A stretch of 64,000 nucleotides of DNA from Plazaster borealis (taxonomy: Eukaryota; Echinodermata; Asteroidea; Forcipulatida; Labidiasteridae): the NCBI GenBank assembly GCA_021014325.1, contig CM037461.1, positions 3,435,501 to 3,499,500 of the forward strand, given 5' to 3'. Of the stretch, positions 1-9,262 are shown one piece after another (positions within the stretch are counted from its first letter, which is position 1; each line of letters begins with the position of its first letter). Position numbers and translations under genes: made by a program. The notes under the pieces were generated by a model. The model had not been told where the DNA came from. It made no database searches and saw nothing but the letters and a program-made list of their open reading frames with translations.

Positions 1-32
1 GTTACCAAGTAAGTGTTTATGCTAATTCAATC
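1..32 (+). repeat. Truncated end of TTAA MITE family A
   Basis: The first bases match the inner right arm of the family A MITE (GTTACCAAGTAAGT then TTTATGCTAAT) seen complete at 42361-42735. The element is cut by the window edge on the left and has lost its right terminus. Confidence 0.6.
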
Positions 33-135
33 AATGTTTGTATGAGAAAGATTGGCTGTTGCCAGCGTGGCGTTTATATCCCTTTGTGTGAGCTTTGCCG
101 AGTTCACGAACAAAACAAAAAACACCCAACACCCC

Positions 136-240
136 AAAAAACAAACAAACAAACAAACAAACAAACACCCCAACAAACAAACAAACAAACAAACAAACGA
201 ACCCCCCAACACCCCCAACACCCCAACAAACAAACAAACA
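136..240. repeat. (CAAA)n microsatellite
   Basis: Two runs of CAAA units separated by C-rich interruptions. The overlapping open frames on both strands here are made of the repeat and are not genes. Confidence 0.9.
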
Positions 241-380
241 GTTTGCCCACAGAGGTTCAAATTTTTATGTCGATCATAAAAGTCTGCTTCGTGGGGCTTC
301 ACACGCATTTGGTGTCGAGACTTCTTTTGTTCATTCATATGTCCCTGAACTTCTTCTTCCTTTTGTTGTTTCACTTTCAG

Positions 381-479
381 AGAAACTAGACTAAATAAAG
401 ACGGGGATAAATCTCATGCTGGGAAACTAACTTCCAGTTCAACTTATTTATTACAAAGGTTTCTTACCTTTGAAAATCA
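381..479 (+). other. Candidate upstream exon of the fucosyltransferase gene
   Basis: A 99-base segment is bounded by a strong acceptor (a long pyrimidine tract ending CACTTTCAG at 380) and a donor (CA|GTGAGT at 480). It has no in-frame ATG that would fit the next exon, so if real it is probably 5' untranslated. One frame is open throughout and would continue into 899 before a stop, so it could instead belong to another transcript. It has no recognisable protein similarity, and RNA evidence is lacking. Confidence 0.3.
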
Positions 480-925
480 GTGAGTGAACATAGAAATAAA
501 TACATAGTGGTGAGACCAACGCCCTGGAGCCATCTGCGCCAGTACAATGAGCACAATGTGTTTTATATAGAGCTAACAATGAGGTCGTTAGCGGGTTTCC
601 AAAACTATAGAAAGGGGCTCCACAACACTTGTGAGTGCAGCCTTCAAATCATGATTGAAGATAAATCCAGACACAAAACAATTATAAAAACAATTGTATG
701 GTTCATTCCGTTTGTTTATTAATTAAGTAGATGAGAGCGGACTATACTGGAAGTTGCAAACGTATTCAAACTTTGCATTAAACAACATGCTATAATGTTG
801 GCAGGGAACTCTCAGATTTGAAATAAACTATCATCATCTCAAAGGATCATGGAACATTAATCATCATTTCAACTCACTGAATATTTTCCCCCTTACAGAA
901 TTGGTCGTACTTTTGTTCAGCCATC

Positions 926-961
926 ATGGTTTGGCAAGGATTCTGCACACTAAAGAAAATG
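926..961 (+). CDS. Probable first coding exon of the GT10 fucosyltransferase
   Basis: The exon runs from 899, after a TTTTCCCCCTTACAG acceptor, to 961, followed by a GTAAGA donor. An ATG at 926 sits in a strong start context (A at -3, G at +4). It opens 12 codons, MVWQGFCTLKKM, that end exactly at the splice site in phase 0. The large exon at 3269 is open in the same phase right from its acceptor, so the two join in frame. The join gives a 25-residue basic, cysteine-containing cytoplasmic tail ahead of the membrane anchor, as expected for a type II Golgi enzyme. Alternative: translation starts at the internal ATG at 3308 and this exon is untranslated. Confidence 0.45.
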
Positions 962-1139
962 GTAAGACAATAATTATACAAAGAAATTAATGCACATTTT
1001 GTGGGGGGTGGGGGGTCACTGCATCTCAATGACCAAAATGTGCCTCACGACTACCACTTAAGAGGCCCTTTAACAATGATACCATTACGAACAAACCCTG
1101 AAACATTATTTAAAACACTGAAGTAAGCGCTGGTAGCAC

Positions 1140-1514
1140 TCAAAGGCACTGTACACGTTTGGAAATTGTCAAAGACCAGTGTTCTCACTTGGTGTATCCC
1201 AACATATGCATAAAATAACAAGCCTGTTAAAATGTGGGCTCCATTGGTCATCAAAGTTGCAAGAAAATGTTGAAAGAAAAAACACCCCTGTTGTACAAAT
1301 TTGTGTGCTTTCAGATAGGAATAAAAAGCTTCTTGCAAGAAGTTTTTATTATCTTAGTGAGAAATTACCTCTTTCTCAAAAACTACGTTACTTCAGAGGG
1401 AGTCGTTTCTCACAATGTGTTATACTATCAACAGCTCTCTGTTGCTCGTTACCAAGTCAGTTTTTATGCTAATATATATTTTGAGTAATTACCAAACGTG
1501 TATAGTGCCTTTAA
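1140..1514 (+). mobile_element. MITE family A copy
   Basis: About 375 bp with inverted ends AAAGGCACTGTACACG and ACCAAACGTG..AGTGCCTTTAA. The inside contains the family landmarks GTATCCCAACATATGCATAA and CTACGTTACTTCAGAGGGAG. It has no coding capacity. It lies in the putative first intron of the fucosyltransferase gene. Confidence 0.85.
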
Positions 1515-1639
1515 ATCATCTGGCACATTTGTGTTTATTTCACTGTTTTCTCCAAAGTGCAATGCCCTGGGGGAGTCCAAATCCTTAATATCCTAGACTG
1601 GACCATTACAAGAGGGGGATCAGAACCCAGAGATTTGGG

Positions 1640-1760
1640 GGGGTTTTGTGTTTTTTGTGGGGGTTTTTTTGTTTTTGTTTTTTGTTTTTGTTTTTGGTTT
1701 TTTTGGTTGGTTTTTTTTGGGGGGGGGGGTTGAGGGGAGGGGGGTTGGGTGAGTTTTAAA
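1640..1760. repeat. G/T-rich low-complexity tract
   Basis: Runs of T and G on the + strand (GTTTTT units and G8-G10 runs). No gene is visible. Confidence 0.8.
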
Positions 1761-1924
1761 TTGTAGCACGCTTCTAGATGTCTAGTTGGCAGCCTGTGCT
1801 ATGTTCTGAGATTTACAACACCCCCCCCCCCCACCCGCCAATCAAACTTGTTGGCTTAGTGTGGAGCCAGTGTTTAGTGGACCCTTCCTGCATGTTTGTG
1901 TAATTCGTGGGGTTACTCTCGCAC

Positions 1925-2340
1925 TTAAAGGTATCGTACACGTTTGGTAATGACTTTAATGAAAATTAAATGAAAATTAATGGCAATACAAACTTACTTG
2001 GTAAGAAGTACAGCAGCTTTGGATAGTATAATGAATTTTGAGAAACTTTTCACTTCGAAGTACTGCGGTTATGGAAAAAGATATCACTTTGTATCCCCCA
2101 AAAAATTGAATCGAAGAAGCGTTACTGACAGTAACGTTTCTCAGATTGTGTATTCCAACTGCAGATTATTCTTCCTGCGAGGACAAACATAACCGCTCCA
2201 GATTTTTGGCAATATCTCAAAAACGCTACCACCTTTTGAAATGAAATTTTCACAAGTTAGTATTATGGTATATATCTACAACTATATAGGATTGAAACAA
2301 ACAGTGGGTTCCAATTACCAAACGTATACAGCACCTTTAA
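1925..2340 (-). mobile_element. MITE family B copy
   Basis: TTAA at both ends. The inverted termini are TTAAAGGTATCGTACACG and the complement of CGTATACAGCACCTTTAA. The inside matches the 44028-44425 copy in reverse (ACTTGGTAAGAAGTACAGC, and CCTGCGAGGAC near the middle). Confidence 0.85.
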
Positions 2341-2510
2341 GGGTTTAAAAAAAACACCGCACCAACAAACAAAAAACCAATAAGCATTTTTTCTAGGATA
2401 TGCACTGTTTACTCAGTGCCTTCCAAGTATATTGCGGGGGGAAATCTACGCTTATACATATAGGGATTCCAACCATCAAAGAACAACAATTACAATGCAG
2501 GGTTTTGACT

Positions 2511-3225
2511 ACGGAGCTTTGGAAATGCCATCCAATTGTTGAGATCCTGAGATAGATACAACGGGATGAAGACATCACTAACGTAAGATGTCGACATCCT
2601 GAGATGTATCATCTCTTGGGATGTAGACAGCCAAAAAGTAGGATGTTTCCTTTCAGAGATAACTTTTTTTCTATTAGTATTTCTAGTGACATTCAACAGG
2701 CATACGAGATAATAGGAAGACGACATTCTTATTTTCAGGATGTCACCATCCCAAGATGCATTACCTCGGAAAGTCGACATCTTACTTTCATGATGTCATA
2801 ATATGTCGACAAGATACAATTTATCGGGAAGACAACATCTTACTTTAGGATGTCGTAATCCCGACATAAATAATCTCAAGGTGTCGTCATTATACGCCTC
2901 CGTGTGAAATTAAAGTTGTCGACACCCCGAGATAAAATGTCTCGTGATGTCGACATCCTGAACGTACGGGATGTCGACTTCCCGAGATAATTCATCATGG
3001 CATGATAACATTCTGAAACAAATGTCAAGAACCCAAGATAAGAAAACATCCTACTTTCAGGATGTAGTCATCCCGAGATCTGGAAGACGACATTCTTCTT
3101 TCAAGATGTCATCAGCCCTAGACAAATCATCTCAGGATGTCGTCATCTTACGTTTATCATGTCATTATCCTGCAATAAATCATCCCAGGATCTCAACAAT
3201 TTGGATGGCACTTCCAGAGCTCCGT
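2511..3225. mobile_element. Foldback-like element with internal satellite
   Basis: The ends form an inverted repeat of about 43 bp: 2511-2553 begins ACGGAGCTTTGGAAATGCC and 3181-3225 ends GGCACTTCCAGAGCTCCGT. Between them lie degenerate units of about 50 bp built from GACATCTTACTTTCAGGATG and CGTCATCCCGAGATAAATCA. Each unit is itself partly self-complementary. The layout (terminal inverted repeats enclosing tandem satellites, no long ORF) is that of Foldback-type elements. It ends 43 bases before the acceptor of the fucosyltransferase exon. Confidence 0.7.
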
Positions 3226-3268
3226 ATAATTATCATCTCGTTTTGATTCTGATTTTTTTTTCCCGCAG

Positions 3269-4477
3269 AGCTGTGGCTGTCTCCCGACGTCTACACGATG
3301 TTTGAAAATGTTGTTACTAATTATTGTACTAATTTCACTCGCCTCCGTGTTCATCAAACACAAGCTCATGTCGCAGACACCACCTGTCGTCGGTCCGACT
3401 ACAAACATCCAGGTTTTCACGTATTCAAACGTGTTCTGGCAAGACCTCGCGACTTGCAGAGCCAATTCCCATGACGGTCCTTTTAAAAGAAGGTTTCGGA
3501 AATACATTACATGTCCCTCGACCACACTGGATATAACTCTGAGCGCAGATATCGAGTACATGCGAGTGCAAGATGCAGTGGTGTTTAATTTCCTTGAAGA
3601 GGCCCATCTGACTACACAAATGACGAAACTGATCAAACTTAGCAAGAGGGAGAAATACATACGCCAGACGTGGTTAATACAGACGCTGGAGTCTGCTTCT
3701 TACCTCAGATCGACGCAACCTCGGATCATGTCGCTACCGGTGCACGGTACAATTGGTTATCACTCCAATTCGACCATAAGGGTTATCAACGGGCATTTCG
3801 TGCACGGCCGCCCTCTCTCGGACCCTGAGAAAGAACCAATGCAATATTGGATGGATAAGAAAAAGCATATGATTGCGTGGATAGCTTCAAATTGCAACTT
3901 TACCTTCTGGCCAAGAATGAATTTTGTCAAGGATCTTATGAATCACATACCCGTGGACATCTACGGCAAATGCGGTCCCTTGAACTGCCTTCCGAGGATG
4001 TCTGAGAAATGTCTTAGTGAAATTGAATCTTACAAGTTTTACTTGAGTCTCGAGAATTCCGAATGCGATGACTACGTCACGGAGAAGTTTTGGAACGCAG
4101 TGAATCACGGGATCGTTCCAATCGTGTACGGCCCGAGGAAAGACTATTACAGCAAAGTTGCGCCCCCTAATTCGTTTATTTACGCTGGGGACTATGCAAG
4201 TGTGAAAGAGCTTGCCAACTACCTGCTGTATTTAGACAAACATGAGAACGAATACTTGAAATATTTCGAGTGGAGATATGCTGGTAAACCTGCTGCATAT
4301 TACATTAATTACTGCATGCTTTGTGACGTACCGGAAATTATCAAGAATGTTTCCAGCGGCAGGTTGAAGAAACAACCCTTATCGACAACTGCGTACTATG
4401 ACTCTTGTCGGCCACAAGAGGGCGGTGTGGAGTACAACACTCACGTCGACTACAGTCATTGGACGCCATGGAAATAA
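3269..4477 (+). CDS. Alpha-1,3-fucosyltransferase, GT10 family (main exon)
   Basis: The family transfers fucose from GDP-fucose to N-acetylglucosamine of glycans in the Golgi lumen. The exon follows a TTTTTTTTCCCGCAG acceptor at 3268. Counting from the ATG at 3308 it encodes 389 residues; with the upstream exon at 926 the protein would be 414. A hydrophobic signal-anchor (LLLIIVLISLASVFI) lies at residues 1-16 of the shorter form, making it a type II membrane protein. GT10 hallmarks follow: IAWIASNC near 190, VDIYGKCG near 217, and the donor-binding motif FYLSLENSECDDYVTEKFW near 245, then VPIVYG and a D..S...LA.YL..LD end. N-glycosylation sequons are at NST, NFT and NVS. The length is normal and no frame breaks are seen, so it is likely functional. 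An out-of-frame ATG at 3298 would matter only if translation began in this exon. The particular FUT subtype and acceptor cannot be told from sequence. Confidence 0.93.
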   Translation, partial: SCGCLPTSTRCLKMLLLIIVLISLASVFIKHKLMSQTPPVVGPTTNIQVFTYSNVFWQDLATCRANSHDGPFKRRFRKYITCPSTTLDITLSADIEYMRVQDAVVFNFLEEAHLTTQMTKLIKLSKREKYIRQTWLIQTLESASYLRSTQPRIMSLPVHGTIGYHSNSTIRVINGHFVHGRPLSDPEKEPMQYWMDKKKHMIAWIASNCNFTFWPRMNFVKDLMNHIPVDIYGKCGPLNCLPRMSEKCLSEIESYKFYLSLENSECDDYVTEKFWNAVNHGIVPIVYGPRKDYYSKVAPPNSFIYAGDYASVKELANYLLYLDKHENEYLKYFEWRYAGKPAAYYINYCMLCDVPEIIKNVSSGRLKKQPLSTTAYYDSCRPQEGGVEYNTHVDYSHWTPWK

Positions 4478-4481
4478 TAAA
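4476..4481 (+). promoter_or_regulatory. Possible polyadenylation signal
   Basis: AATAAA overlaps the tandem stop codons TAATAA of the fucosyltransferase. A cleavage site 15-25 bases downstream would give an extremely short 3' UTR, so the true signal may lie further on; no better one is seen before 4900. Confidence 0.3.
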
Positions 4482-4983
4482 TAATTACATGGACGACCAG
4501 CGGCGCAGCAGGTGGGGGGGGGAGTGCCCCCTCCCAAATTGTCCACAGTGCCCCCAGGTATCCCACCCCTACACACACACACACACGAACAATCCAGATA
4601 CATGTAGTACCCCCAAAATAGGGGAAAACGTGACTCCTGGGCCCGCACGGGAAGGCAATGCCCCCCTGTGCCCCCTGACGATAGGTAGCGTCCAATAATT
4701 ATCCGCATTGGACTGCACGTGCCTGTCGAATACACTGCAAATACACTGGCAAAATAATTGATGACACATGAGGCGTGTTCCACCAATCAACTGACAATTG
4801 GATCTCTGTGTGTAGTATATTAAGTGAAATAATTTGTAAAAGAGCAAACTGAATTTTTGGTTTTTTTCTTCAAAAACGCATTTTTCTAGTGCACCCTAAA
4901 CTGCTTTTATGCTTCCTCATCTAAATATTCCCTCGCATTCACAAGCATCTTGTTGTAAAAAATTATTGGGGGGGGGGGGCCTG
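4482..4983. other. Intergenic, low complexity
   Basis: Contains G- and C-runs (4515-4560, 4965-4980) and a short CA run at 4571-4586. The overlapping open frames on both strands show no codon structure or similarity. No gene is seen. Confidence 0.6.
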
Positions 4984-5370
4984 TGATCAAAGAAAACTTG
5001 ACGAGACAGCGGGACTTGAACCTGCGACCTCTGGATTCACGTGCCGGTGTCCCGGAGATTCTGTCCCAATACCGGAAATTAACATGGGCTGGAGGAGGAT
5101 GATTCAAAAGAGGGCGCTTTTATAAGAAGTTTGTACACAGTTCGCCGTATGGGGGGACATAATCTCCGGGGGGGACCAGAATCTCCTGCCACACCGGCGC
5201 TCTACGAACTAAGCCATCTAGCCCTAATGTTGGCGGTCTCCCTATTTTGTCAATATCTTTGTTCAGGGTGCCAGTCTGCAGCCATTCAACCTGTAATGCC
5301 ATATACTAGCAAGGGATCACACCCAAGTTTACGACACATCCTGGGAAGCGGCAGCAGAGGGGTCATCGTA
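4984..5370 (-). mobile_element. tRNA-containing repeat T2, interrupted
   Basis: On the - strand this carries an RNA polymerase III type A-box (TAGCTTAGTTCGTAGAGC, near 5198-5215) and B-box (CGCAGGTTCAAGTCCCGC, near 5007-5025). Downstream sequence (CCCTATTTTGTCAATATC, CAGCCATTCAACCTG, GGGATCACACCCAAG) is shared with the copies at 26178, 45137 and 60695. The tRNA-like part is split by a separate insertion at 5046-5195. Confidence 0.65.
5046..5195. mobile_element. Short inverted-repeat insertion in T2
   Basis: About 150 bp bounded by GTCCCGGAGATTCTGTCCC and the inverse of GTGTGGCAGGAGATTCTGG. It separates the two halves of the tRNA-like region. A related sequence (GTGTGGCAGGAGATTCT, then a C-run, then CCCCATACGGCAAAC) is at 14420-14485. 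Confidence 0.5.
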
Positions 5371-5659
5371 GGAGATTCGACTTTTTGTTATTTCTAATAT
5401 CAAGTTATAAACCACAAGACAACTGACTGGCAAAAACAGATTCATACGAACCCAGTTAGTTTTCCTTTGGGTTTTATGGCTTGATACCTTACTTTACGCA
5501 GACTCCTCTGAAAATGTCTTTATTATTATATTTTTCAGACTCAAAACTACAGTAGTTTTTCATATGAATGGTTAGGTAGTTTCATTAAATTGCTATAATG
5601 TACATCAAACACTAACTGTGCTTAACAAATTATACATTATTTTCACTTTAAAGAACTCA

Positions 5660-5699
5660 ATTATTGTGAGTCATTACCAAACGCGTACGATGCCTTTAA
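5660..5699 (+). repeat. MITE family B end fragment
   Basis: Only the terminal CATTACCAAACGCGTACGAT then GCCTTTAA remains. Confidence 0.6.
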
Positions 5700-5811
5700 G
5701 GTTTGGTGACGTTTTGAACAATCACTGGTTGTTTAATTAAGAAAAGTCCACTTGTTTAGGAATTATGAAGACATTGATATTAAATACAAACATTAAAAGC
5801 GATATCTACAC

Positions 5812-6224
5812 TTAAAGGCATCGTACACGTTTGGTAATGACTCTGATAATTAATGGCAATACAAACTTACTTGGTAAGAAGTACAGCAGCTTTGGATAGT
5901 ATAATGCATTTTTGAGAAACTTTTCACTTCAAAGTACTACGGTTGTGGAAAAATAATAGATCACTTTTTATCCCCTAAAACATTTGAATCTGAGAAGCGT
6001 TACTGCAGTAACGTTTCTCAGATTGGTATGCCAATTGCAGATTATTCTTCCTGCGTGGACATTAACCACTCCAGATTTTCGGCAATCTCAAAAACGCTAC
6101 CACCTTTTGAAATGAAATAATCACAGGTTTATTTGATGGTATAAAAGGCAGACATACAACTATATTATAGGATTGAAACAAACGCTGGGTTCCAATTAAT
6201 ACCAAACGTATACAATCCCTTTAA
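5812..6224 (-). mobile_element. MITE family B copy
   Basis: TTAA flanks both ends. Termini TTAAAGGCATCGTACACG and ACCAAACGTATACAATCCCT. Internally it has the hairpin GAAGCGTTACTGCAGTAACG, typical of family B. Same orientation as the copy at 1925. Confidence 0.85.
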
Positions 6225-7222
6225 TTATTTTTTAAACAAGTTTGATGCCCCTCCGAGCAGCCGAGGTGCGCGGGCGGAAGGACCAGCTTCACACTTTTTT
6301 GTTAAATAACTACAAAATGTTTGGATCAATTCCGCTGATTTGTTTTGAACTACCTTTGAACACCCCTCTTTCATATACTGTAGTGATTTATGGGTGAGTG
6401 AACTCAGAGGTTGACAATAGTGTGGGAAAGCTGGGTCACATTATAACATGCACACAAAAATCTTATTGTGTGCACAAAAACTTAATCCTTTCGAAATGTA
6501 CTATGTTTTGAAAATTAGTAGTGAACCGACGTGTAAATTTCCAGAATGCTTCAATCTTTAGTGTGTGGGTTCAATCTATTCATCTGTTCGAAACATCATG
6601 CGCCCAGTGGGTCCAGCATGTATTTTTTTCCCGTGGCTGCTCGGCCTTGTTGCACGGACGCTGCGGTTTTAGACTGGCCAAAAGGTCGCGTGCAATCAAT
6701 GGGGAAATATAACGTCATATTTTGTTCTTTTTCTTTTTTGAAAAAAAAGAATCATTTTTAACAATCCCTGACGAAAAAAAATTATTTTAAAATAAATAAG
6801 ATCGTATTCTAGACTTCAGCACACTGAAAAATACACACTGAAAAAAAAACTGGCAACCATCTTGAAAAATAGCCCGGCCGGTTGTCTCGAAAAATGTGTC
6901 GGGCGGCCATTAAAATAAAAAATAAAAAAGTCATTCTTCCTTTTTTCAAAAAGGCAGGACGCTAAACATGTATTTGTTTTTATTTGGCCTTAGATATTCC
7001 AGGATCCTATATCCATCTCGGACTAGGGCGAGTCTAGGAGTGGTTGGGAGTGATTGGTAGCAGGCTATGCGACCAATCACGGCGCATTGAGGAAGGGTTG
7101 TCCGGAGGTCAGTGACCGTACCCAAGAAAGCGTTTGGCCACTTGGCCACTGGACTCCGATGAGGAAAGTTGTAAGAATTATTAAAACCCATCAAGTTTCT
7201 TGAGTTTGTGCATTTTGCCTCT
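6225..7222. other. Intergenic, no gene recognised
   Basis: AT-rich with A-runs at 6720-6860. Open frames here are short, overlap on both strands and show no similarity. A possible small-insert repeat begins near 6950. Confidence 0.5.
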
Positions 7223-7230
7223 TTCGGATA

Positions 7231-8039
7231 CAGTGGCGTAACTAAGGGGGGGACGGGGGGAGCGTGCCCCCATTTGATGTCCGTGCCCCCCCCCCCCGGT
7301 GCCCCCCCCCCATTTGAAATCTGGACTTTTGTGATTGGAAATTTCCAGAGTAAAATGTTACATTTTATACGCTTTGATGAGATAATTCCGATGTTTTTTA
7401 AACTATTTTTCCATTTACATGCAGAAAATATTTTGTTTTACACTCCCACCAGATTATCTTATACAAAAATAGTAAATAACATAAAAAAAAGGCGATGAAA
7501 AGGGGCTTGTTCATTCCCGTAACCAGGATTTTTTTTTTGGGTGGGCGAATATTAAAGAAAATTTACATCGGTGCCTTAGCGCCGCCTGTCGCGTAGCGAC
7601 GCAGGGTGGAATGGGAGGAGGATGTGCCCCCCCCCCCCACCCCTCAGAAGCTAGAAATTTTGTAAAAAAGAATGCCCAATTTAAGCCATTTGGTGCACCA
7701 TTTTTGCGCTATGATACTGGTTATTATATCTGAAAACAGCTGAATTATGTGTCAATATTATTTCTTTATTGTTAATGCTCAGACGGCGTATACCACCCAT
7801 TACGTCCTCTATTTACGTCTTTGTATATTAATAAATGTCATATTTTAACGATAATAATTGCTGAACAAACACTTTGCATAGTGTGTTATTTATTAGTTGC
7901 ACAGATACGATGCAGACTTTTTTATTTTATTTTTGTTAAAAGTTTGTTTTTCTTTTCTTTTTTTCTTTTTTTAGGGGGGCCGTCCGACCCCCCCCCCCGA
8001 TTACGGGAATTGGCTTGGTTTACCACAGTTACGCCGCTG
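7231..8039. mobile_element. hAT-type non-autonomous transposon with 8-bp target duplication
   Basis: The element starts CAGTGGCGTAACT and ends AGTTACGCCGCTG, an inverted repeat with one mismatch. It is flanked on both sides by the identical octamer TTCGGATA (7223-7230 and 8040-8047). An 8-bp target duplication with CAG..G termini is characteristic of the hAT superfamily. The 809-bp interior has G/C homopolymer runs near each end and no transposase. A left-truncated copy lies at 46097-46636. Confidence 0.85.
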
Positions 8040-8047
8040 TTCGGATA

Positions 8048-8843
8048 TCTGCATTGGATTGCACCGACCCAGCTTTATCTACACTATTCATCCCCTGTCC
8101 ATGCTCTAGGCGGATTCAAACCAAGAGTGCCAGCAGGACAGCGTATTTCTTCAAGTTTCTTCATTTTTTTTAACTGGTTGTTATGAGACAGTAATCCTGT
8201 CCCCCGATCAGGGACATTGAACTGTGTTCACATTACTTCATGTCCACTATCAACTTCATCGCCCCCTTCTTCAACTTCACTTCAGAACTGTTCCATCGCC
8301 GTTATCTTCAAGTTGTTATCTTCCAGCTATTTTCGCCATCATCGTCCAAAAACAGAAAGGCCATTCACTTTGTAATAATTATTTCCATTGCATAAAGTTT
8401 TCTTATGTTATTTTGTTTTGTTTTATATAACTGTGGAGACCCACCGGGTTCTTAATTTTCTTTTATTTGGGATTCATCATCATTAGAATCTCATTTAATG
8501 TTGTACAATACAGCGTGTAAATCGCCTTGCCCTTTTGTGTGTATAGTCGGGAAAAGAATAAATCGATATTTGTTTCTTTTTAAAAGCCAATAACCAGCGT
8601 ATCCTTGTCAAATTTCCTTTGTCTTAGCATAGAGTGCACCAGCTGCACTCGTATACACATATTTCACAAGTTTATCACGTTACAATCTACGCATTTTTTA
8701 AAATTTACTTTGCCAAATTTATAGACTGCCATGCAAAAGTATGATTTTGCTATACGTAAACAAAATTGCATAACAGTTTTCCTTCGCAAAAATTGGGACA
8801 AAATTGTTCCGGTGGGCATGGGGGGGCACGGGCCGCATGTTCT
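8048..8843. other. Intergenic, no gene recognised
   Basis: Pyrimidine-rich unique-looking sequence. An AATAAA lies near 8557 after GGGAAAAG, resembling the 3' end of a transcript or retroelement, but no coding exon could be attached to it. Confidence 0.4.
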
Positions 8844-9024
8844 CCAATAGACCTTATGCATTGACGTCATCCAGCCGCCATCTTAGAGGTAAAACGATGA
8901 CGAAACAATCGAAACGCACAGATTTGTACGCGCGGCGCACAGGATTGGCCAATGAACGACCTCCTTTTGACCTCTAGGCGAGGGCGCCCTACTGAAATTA
9001 CATCATGTGCATAAGGTCTATTGG
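8844..9024. mobile_element. MITE with CCAATAGACCTTATGCA ends
   Basis: About 180 bp. The left end CCAATAGACCTTATGCA is repeated in inverse at the right (TGCATAAGGTCTATTGG with one change). No coding potential. The termini resemble the AATAGAC ends of the larger family at 26326 and 30939. Confidence 0.75.
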
Positions 9025-9037
9025 TGTCCGTGCCTCC

Positions 9038-9262
9038 AGGGCTCAATTGGACTGCTAAACGGTAAGCAAATTTTCGTGCTAACTGTAGCAGACAAATTTG
9101 CTTGTTCATAAGCGTATTTCACATGTTAGCAAGAACATTAGGCGGCCATCTTGCGCGTTCACCATGGATTTGCATTGTTACGTCATTTCATACAGTAAGC
9201 ACCGGAAGGAATAATTAGCATGCCTTTTTCGTGTGCTTACGGTTAGCAGCGCTTTGAAATGG
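9038..9262. mobile_element. Diverged foldback of the GGGCCCAATTTCA family
   Basis: Begins CAGGGCTCAATTGGACTGCT and keeps family words GGTAAGCAAA, AGCGTATTTCACATGTTAGC and GTGCTTACGGTTAGCAG. It is closest to the 40185-40435 copy. Confidence 0.5.

Noticed and set aside
120..240. CRISPR-like spaced repeat
   Set aside because: Simple CAAA repeats without unique spacers, in animal DNA.
3193..3660. 155-codon antisense ORF
   Set aside because: Shadow of the fucosyltransferase exon on the opposite strand.
4379..4847. Antisense ORFs of 79-135 codons at the end of the fucosyltransferase
   Set aside because: They cross G/C homopolymers and a CA run, overlap each other in different frames and show no family motif.
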